Part shown: piece by piece, positions 59,091 through 64,000 of the stretch
Layout of the letters: each line of letters starts with the position of its first letter
How positions within the stretch are numbered: the first letter of the stretch is position 1
Assembly: GCF_014642175.1 (NCBI RefSeq)
Contig: NZ_BMIL01000005.1
Span: 62,001 to 126,000 of the forward strand
From: Pedobacter quisquiliarum
GTDB taxonomy: Bacteria; Bacteroidota; Bacteroidia; Sphingobacteriales; Sphingobacteriaceae
Reading direction: 5' to 3'
DNA length: 64,000 bases
Notes under the pieces: generated by a model
Told to the model about the DNA's origin: nothing
Databases searched by the model: none
What the model saw: the letters and a program-made list of their open reading frames with translations, nothing else
Position numbers and translations under genes: made by a program

Positions 59091-60389
59091 CTATTTCTTG
59101 CTGCTTTCTTTTTTTGCCTTTGGTGCTGCAGCCTTGCTGCTGGTTTTAGCAGGTTTTTCTGCCTGTGCAGCGCCAGCTTTATCGCCACTTCCCGCTTTCG
59201 CTGTGCTCGCTTTCTTCGCAGCAGGTGCCTTCTTCTCCGCTGTAGCATCCTTTTTCTCGGAGATTTCACCCTGTGCGGCCGACTTGTCTGCTTTTGCGGC
59301 AGGTTTTGCTTTGGTTGATTTTGAGGTCTTTTCTGCTGTTGCGGACTTCGACTTGCCTGCTTTCTGCTGTGGCTCCAGTTCTACCGGTGCAGCAAGCTCT
59401 TCAGAAACTGGAATTTCTTCTGCAGCTTCAAGCTTAATCTTTCCACCCGCTTTCACGGAACCTTTTACATACTCGCCCCAGGTTAAGTTCTCCTGATTTG
59501 GCTTATGTGCCCTTGCACGTTCAATGGCGTACAATGCAGAATGTTCAATTACCCAGTTGAAGTTGTCTTCACCTACGCTGGTAATTTCCGCATCCGGAGC
59601 AGGGTTACAGAAGTCAATCGCGTAAGGAATACCGTCACGCACCGCAAACTCTACGGTATTGAAGTCATAACCCAAGTGTTGGTTCAGCTTCACGACATAA
59701 TCGTGCATGGTTTGCAACAGCTCCTCGCTGGATGGTGCCTTATCTACCGCATAGCGCAGGTGGAAAGGATTATTTGGCTCATACTGCATAATGCGGACAT
59801 ACTTGCCACCAATGCAGTAACAGCGATAATATTCTTCAAACTTGATCTCTTCCTGAAGCATCATCACCAACTGTTTGGTTTCTTTATGCTTCTCAAAGAA
59901 ATCTTCTTTGTCATTGATCTTGTACACATCTTTCCAGCCGCCGCCATCAAAAGGCTTCATGTAAGCCGGGAAACCAGTGTATTCAAAAATAGCATCCCAG
60001 TTCAGTGGGTAAGCAAGGTTCGAGAAAGACGCGTCCGAAGTATCTGTAGGCAAATCCCTTGAAGGGATCAGCGCCGTTTTCGGTACCGGAATGCCCAGCT
60101 TTACAGCGAGCGCGTTGTTGAAGAACTTCTCATCCGCGCTCCACCAGAAAGGATTGTTGATCACTGCAGTACCCGTAATGGCAGCATTCTTCATTGCTGC
60201 TCTATAAAAAGGTACACCCTGCGAAATGCGGTCCAGAATAACAGCATAGTCCAGTGGTTCACCCTGGAAAATCTTGTCAATGTTCACATATTCCGCAACA
60301 AATTCTCCTTCGGCAAGCTCGTTCACACGTTTAACAAAAGCTTCCGGAAAAGATCTTTCTTGTCCGAATAAAATCCCAATTTTTTTCAT
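59091..60389 (-). CDS. ATP-grasp ligase with long Lys/Ala-rich C-terminal tail
   Basis: 432 aa from ATG 60389 (MKKIGILFGQERSFPEAF); an ATG at 60470 would run into the previous gene. The N-terminal domain (about 1-110) and ATP-grasp domain (about 110-320) resemble RimK/D-Ala ligase types: FPAYMKPFDGGGWKDVYKI, QLVMMLQEEIKFEEYYRCY, and the Mg-binding AIDFCNPAPDAE. From about residue 345 a low-complexity tail of about 85 residues rich in Lys, Ala, Ser and Thr (KSATAEKTSKSTKAKPAAK) resembles histone-H1-like tails. Its role is unknown; it may bind nucleic acid or polyanion, or be modified. First ligase after the esterase in the operon. Confidence 0.85.
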   Translation of the reverse strand: MKKIGILFGQERSFPEAFVKRVNELAEGEFVAEYVNIDKIFQGEPLDYAVILDRISQGVPFYRAAMKNAAITGTAVINNPFWWSADEKFFNNALAVKLGIPVPKTALIPSRDLPTDTSDASFSNLAYPLNWDAIFEYTGFPAYMKPFDGGGWKDVYKINDKEDFFEKHKETKQLVMMLQEEIKFEEYYRCYCIGGKYVRIMQYEPNNPFHLRYAVDKAPSSEELLQTMHDYVVKLNQHLGYDFNTVEFAVRDGIPYAIDFCNPAPDAEITSVGEDNFNWVIEHSALYAIERARAHKPNQENLTWGEYVKGSVKAGGKIKLEAAEEIPVSEELAAPVELEPQQKAGKSKSATAEKTSKSTKAKPAAKADKSAAQGEISEKKDATAEKKAPAAKKASTAKAGSGDKAGAAQAEKPAKTSSKAAAPKAKKESSKK

Positions 60390-60408
60390 CGTAAATACGT
60401 TTAGTTTT

Positions 60409-61113
60409 TTAGAGTTTAGATAGGTAGTCAGGTAACATCTCCCGCCATATCGGCCAGTCATGATCCGCATTTGGCCGGATGTCCAGCCAATGGGAAATGC
60501 CCTTCTTATTTAAAATTTCTGATAGTTGCTCATTATAACCCCTGCAGATGTCCCGGTCACTTGTACCCAAAACAATCTTCATCTTCCAGAGGTCCGGATT
60601 ATGGTCGCCCGGCAGATAGTCCACCGGATTATGATAGTACACTTCTTCATTGTAAAAGCCATCCAGCTGCCCGCGGATGTCAAATGCCCCGCTCAAACTG
60701 AACATATGAGATACCAACCAGGGATAGCGAAAAGCAAAGTTTGCCGCATGGTACCCACCAAAGCTGCAGCCCGCGGTAATAACCTTATGATGTCCGGTAT
60801 CATGTTGCGCACGGCTCACCACTTCTTCAAGCAACATCTTGTCATACCAGCTGTGGTTCTTAATTCTTTCTGCCGGATGCACGCCTTTATTATAAAAACT
60901 CAGGCTGTCTATCCCATCCGGGCAGTACACCTTCACCTTACCGGAATTGATAAAGTAGTGTATGGAATCGATAAGTTTGAAGTCTTTATTCTCGTAATAA
61001 CGCCCTTGACTGGTTGGAAATAAAAGGAGCGGATGGCCAGCGTGACCAAAGGTCAGCATGTCAATGTCCATATTCAGATTAGGACTATACCACTTGATGT
61101 ATTCTTCCTGCAT
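60409..61113 (-). CDS. Esterase, alpha/beta hydrolase (COG4947-like)
   Basis: 234 aa, no signal peptide. The nucleophile elbow AGCSFGGYHAANFAFRYP carries the Ser; GTSDRDICRGYN gives the acid and NADHDWPIW the His. Family members are annotated as esterases with unknown substrate. First gene of the minus-strand amidoligase operon (20 bp before the tailed ATP-grasp gene); the 173 bp upstream separate it from a divergent second esterase. Confidence 0.85.
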   Translation of the reverse strand: MQEEYIKWYSPNLNMDIDMLTFGHAGHPLLLFPTSQGRYYENKDFKLIDSIHYFINSGKVKVYCPDGIDSLSFYNKGVHPAERIKNHSWYDKMLLEEVVSRAQHDTGHHKVITAGCSFGGYHAANFAFRYPWLVSHMFSLSGAFDIRGQLDGFYNEEVYYHNPVDYLPGDHNPDLWKMKIVLGTSDRDICRGYNEQLSEILNKKGISHWLDIRPNADHDWPIWREMLPDYLSKL

Positions 61114-61198
61114 AGAAGTAATTTAGATGATGAGATATGAAGAACTCTTGGTAAACAAGAATACGATTCTTTTGTTGCTGAAATGCGATGATATTGCA

Positions 61199-61227
61199 AA
61201 AAATATTACCCGCAGGCCGATATTTTT
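61199..61227. repeat. A+T-rich inverted repeat between divergent esterase genes
   Basis: AAAAATAT (61199-61206) and ATATTTTT (61220-61227) around a 13-nt GC-rich spacer (contains CCCGCAGGCC). Candidate operator of the amidoligase locus. Confidence 0.4.
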
Positions 61228-61286
61228 AAAGGTTAAACCGCTTTGTGGAAAACATTTTGCTCGGGCAGGTTGTAAATAGCATAATT

Positions 61287-62096
61287 ATGATGATCCCCGA
61301 GCTCAAAATCAGCACACATATCCTGAAATCCATCCCACTTAGACGCCGGGTGGAGTACATCGCCTATGTGCCTGCAGGTATACCAGCAAATACCCCAATG
61401 AACCTGCTGCTGCTGAATGACGGACAGGACGCGGAAGGATTGAAACTGGAGGCGAATCTTAAGGAGTTGTATACTGCCGAACGCATTGATCCGCTCATCC
61501 TCATTGCAATCAAGTGTTCCGATGAGCGCATGCAGGAGTACGGCGTTGCCGGAAGGCCGGATTTTCAGAAGCGTGGGAGCAAGGCAGATTTGTACAACGA
61601 CTTCATCATCAAAGAGCTGTTGCCGGAACTGGATCGAAAGTTCAACCTGAAGTATAAGGCAAAAGTCGGCTTTGCTGGTTTCTCCCTGGGTGGGCTTAGC
61701 GCTTTCGACATTGCCTGGCGGAATCCGGATCGTTTCGACCTGATCGGCGCTTTTTCTGCATCTTTCTGGTGGCGTACGAAAGCGCTGGACGACGGCTACA
61801 CGCCGGAGGACCGGATCATGCATCAGGTGATACGCGAAACAGCGGGTAAACCGGAGCTGAAAGTATGGCTCATGACCGGAACAGAAGATGAGACGGAAGA
61901 CCGTAATCATAACTACATCATAGATTCCATAGACGACACCATCGACATCATTAAAGAATTGCTGGAGAAGGGTTATACCCGGCCGGAAGAGGTCTTTTAT
62001 TATGAGATGGTGGGTGGCCGGCATGAAGTACCATGCTGGGCAATTGCACTGCCCGCATTCCTGTGTTGGGCTTTCCCCAGAACGACAGTCTTTTAG
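61287..62096 (+). CDS. Esterase (enterochelin-esterase-like fold)
   Basis: 269 aa from ATG 61287 (MMIPELKISTHILKSIPLRR); a GTG at 61245 is possible but less likely. YVPAGIPANTPMNLLLLNDGQDAEG, VGFAGFSLGGLSAFDIAWRNPDRF (Ser nucleophile), GTEDETEDRNHN and GGRHEVPCW (His) follow the Fes/COG2382 esterase plan. No signal peptide, so cytosolic. It is divergent from the esterase and amidoligase operon and probably belongs to it functionally; a role in releasing or hydrolysing an ester or peptide-like product is inferred. Confidence 0.87.
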   Translation: MMIPELKISTHILKSIPLRRRVEYIAYVPAGIPANTPMNLLLLNDGQDAEGLKLEANLKELYTAERIDPLILIAIKCSDERMQEYGVAGRPDFQKRGSKADLYNDFIIKELLPELDRKFNLKYKAKVGFAGFSLGGLSAFDIAWRNPDRFDLIGAFSASFWWRTKALDDGYTPEDRIMHQVIRETAGKPELKVWLMTGTEDETEDRNHNYIIDSIDDTIDIIKELLEKGYTRPEEVFYYEMVGGRHEVPCWAIALPAFLCWAFPRTTVF

Positions 62097-62145
62097 TATC
62101 AAGATATTAGCGTTTTACATACGTGGTTTTTACGATTAAAAACCT

Positions 62146-62153
62146 TATCTTTG
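62146..62153 (+). promoter_or_regulatory. -7 element of typA
   Basis: TATCTTTG, exact TAnnTTTG, 22 bp before the ATG; the -33 is weak. Confidence 0.5.
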
Positions 62154-62175
62154 CGCCAAAATACAGGCGCATTTT

Positions 62176-63981
62176 ATGCAAAAAATAAGAAACATAGCTA
62201 TTATAGCACACGTCGATCACGGTAAAACCACCTTGGTTGATAAAATTTTACACACTTGTTCTATTTTTCGTGACAACGAGCAAACAGGTGATTTAATCCT
62301 TGACAATAACGATCTGGAGCGCGAGCGTGGTATTACCATCGTTTCGAAGAACGTTTCCGTTATGTACAAAGATGTTAAGATCAACATCATGGATACTCCT
62401 GGTCACGCGGATTTTGGCGGTGAGGTAGAGCGGGTATTAAAAATGGCTGACGGTGTATTGTTGCTTTGTGATGCCTTTGAAGGTGCCATGCCACAAACAC
62501 GTTTTGTAACACAAAAAGCATTGGCATTAGGTCTTAAGCCTATTGTTGTTGTAAATAAAGTAGATAAAGAAAACTGTCGTCCGGAAGAGGTATACGAGCA
62601 AATCTTTGAATTGTTCTTCAACCTTGAGGCTACAGAAGATCAGTTGGACTTCCCTGTAATCTATGGTTCATCTAAACAAGGATGGATGAGCACAGACTAC
62701 ACTAAACCAACAACAGATATTTTCGCGTTATTGGACGCTGTAGTGGAATCTATTCCACCTGCACCAACCAATGATGGTACACTACAAATGCAAATCACCT
62801 CTCTAGATTATTCTTCTTTCGTAGGTCGTATTGCAATTGGTCGTGTACACCGCGGTAGCATCACAGAAAACCAGCCGATCACATTGATCAAACGTGATGG
62901 TAAAATGGTGAAGTCTAGAGTAAAAGAACTTTATACTTTCGAAGGTCTTGGTAAAATCAGAGCTACAGAAGTAAAATCTGGCGATATCTGTGCCGTAGTT
63001 GGGATTGAAGGTTTTGATATCGGTGATACCATCGCTGATTTTGAAGCACCAGAACAACTTCCGGTTATCAGCATCGATGAGCCAACCATGAACATGTTGT
63101 TCACCATCAATAACTCTCCTTTCTTCGGTAAAGAAGGTAAATTCGTTACTTCTCAGCGTATGAGAGAGCGTCTGTACAAAGAGATGGAAAAAAACCTTGC
63201 ACTTAAGGTTGTTGAAACTGAATCTCCAGATGCGTACCTGGTATACGGAAGGGGTATTCTCCATTTATCAGTACTTATTGAAACCATGCGTCGTGAAGGT
63301 TATGAGCTTCAGGTAGGTCAGCCACAGGTTATCGTTAAAGAAATTGACGGTAAAAAATGTGAGCCTATTGAAACTTTAATCGTTGACGTACCGGGTGATG
63401 TTGCTGGTAAGGTAATTGAATTGGTAACACAACGTAAAGGTGAGTTATTGATCATGGAACCTAAAGGTGATCTTCAACACTTAGAGTTTGATATCCCTGC
63501 ACGTGGTATCATCGGACTAAGAAATAACGTACTTACTGCAACTGCTGGTGAAGCAATCATCGCACACCGTTTCAAAGCTTACGAGCCTTGGAAAGGTACA
63601 ATTCCTGGGCGTTTAAGTGGTGTATTGGTTTCTATGGAAAAAGGTACAACAACTGCTTATTCAATCGACAAACTTCAGGATAGAGGCCGTTTCTTCGTTG
63701 ATCCGGGTGTAGATATTTATGAAGGTCAGATCGTTGGTGAGCACATCCGTGATAACGACTTGGTTGTAAATATTGTTAAAGGTAAAGCCTTAACCAATAT
63801 GCGTGCTTCCGGTACAGATGATAACACCCGCATCGCACCAGCAATTAAGTTCTCTCTGGAAGAAGCTATGGAATATATCCAGGCTGATGAGTACATCGAG
63901 ATTACACCAGTAAGCATGCGTTTACGTAAAATTCACTTAACAGAGAATGCACGTAAAATCAACGCTAAAAACTATCAATAG
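62176..63981 (+). CDS. typA: Ribosome-associated GTPase TypA/BipA
   Basis: 601 aa, complete. G1 IAHVDHGKTTLVD (about 10-22), G2 RERGITI, G3 DTPGHADFGGEV, G4 NKVDKENC and G5 GSSKQGW precede the EF-G-like domains II, III and V; the C terminus has the BipA-specific domain (IPARGIIGLRNNVLTATAGEAI, then SGTDDNTRIAPAIKFSLEEAMEYI). It aids ribosome assembly and stress adaptation. The gene stops 19 bp before the window ends. Confidence 0.97.
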   Translation: MQKIRNIAIIAHVDHGKTTLVDKILHTCSIFRDNEQTGDLILDNNDLERERGITIVSKNVSVMYKDVKINIMDTPGHADFGGEVERVLKMADGVLLLCDAFEGAMPQTRFVTQKALALGLKPIVVVNKVDKENCRPEEVYEQIFELFFNLEATEDQLDFPVIYGSSKQGWMSTDYTKPTTDIFALLDAVVESIPPAPTNDGTLQMQITSLDYSSFVGRIAIGRVHRGSITENQPITLIKRDGKMVKSRVKELYTFEGLGKIRATEVKSGDICAVVGIEGFDIGDTIADFEAPEQLPVISIDEPTMNMLFTINNSPFFGKEGKFVTSQRMRERLYKEMEKNLALKVVETESPDAYLVYGRGILHLSVLIETMRREGYELQVGQPQVIVKEIDGKKCEPIETLIVDVPGDVAGKVIELVTQRKGELLIMEPKGDLQHLEFDIPARGIIGLRNNVLTATAGEAIIAHRFKAYEPWKGTIPGRLSGVLVSMEKGTTTAYSIDKLQDRGRFFVDPGVDIYEGQIVGEHIRDNDLVVNIVKGKALTNMRASGTDDNTRIAPAIKFSLEEAMEYIQADEYIEITPVSMRLRKIHLTENARKINAKNYQ

Positions 63982-64000
63982 CCAAAAGCTATACTTCATT

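Noticed and set aside
58639..59496. 285-codon plus-strand reading frame with Ala/Ser/Phe-rich sequence
   Set aside because: It is antisense to the GCS2 and ATP-grasp genes; its low-complexity part is only the complement of the Lys/Ala tail.
61233..62102. 289-codon minus-strand reading frame
   Set aside because: Antisense shadow of the esterase at 61287-62096, which has clear catalytic motifs.

Overview
This window looks like chromosome of a Bacteroidota bacterium, most likely Sphingobacteriaceae (Pedobacter-like). The evidence is a GldJ/PorV pair (type IX secretion and gliding), an ExbB-ExbD-ExbD-TonB cluster followed by PstS-like and TPR proteins, a histone-H1-like short gene, Bacteroidota-type promoters (TTG, about 19 nt, TAnnTTTG), many lipoproteins, and a complex I operon with a short NuoG. 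No rRNA, tRNA, CRISPR array, phage or intact insertion sequence was found.

Layout. 1-2.36 kb: end of an operon with a His-rich MacB-type permease, a DUF3299-like protein and a DUF4625-like lipoprotein, probably for metal (zinc) uptake. 2.7-8.5 kb: three PAS sensor histidine kinases with no response regulators; the first is split by a frameshift, and a frameshifted histone-H1-like gene lies beside it. 8.6-10 kb: small unknown genes and a dispersed 19-bp motif. 10-18.2 kb: AIM24 protein, a TonB-dependent receptor divergent from a DtxR-type regulator with a perfect operator in the receptor promoter, a hydrolase, another PAS kinase, and lipoprotein GalM. 18.2-25.5 kb: an 11-bp tandem repeat, a PQQ-type sugar dehydrogenase, a small regulator, metK behind a SAM-II-type riboswitch, a lipid kinase, YciH and PckA.

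25.8-33.4 kb: the TonB energy-transduction module (ExbB, two ExbD, TonB, PstS-like lipoprotein, two tandem TPR paralogues). 33.5-46.4 kb: all 14 complex I genes in order nuoA-N, with intrinsic terminators overlapping promoter elements before nuoA and between nuoA and nuoB. 46.4-50.3 kb: DedA, pyrophosphatase, CNNM/CorC protein, RsmE with a repetitive insertion, and a biotin carrier protein. 50.4-55.9 kb: gldJ and porV (divergent), ispF, YceI, a Crp/Fnr regulator and a small Cys-rich membrane protein.

55.9-62.1 kb holds the most unusual locus: a tight minus-strand run of esterase, ATP-grasp ligase with a long Lys/Ala-rich tail, YbdK/GCS2-type carboxylate-amine ligase, stand-alone class I glutamine amidotransferase and a second divergent ATP-grasp-like protein, with another esterase divergent from it. 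This gene set suggests synthesis or modification of an amide-linked (peptide-like) metabolite of unknown identity. typA/bipA closes the window.
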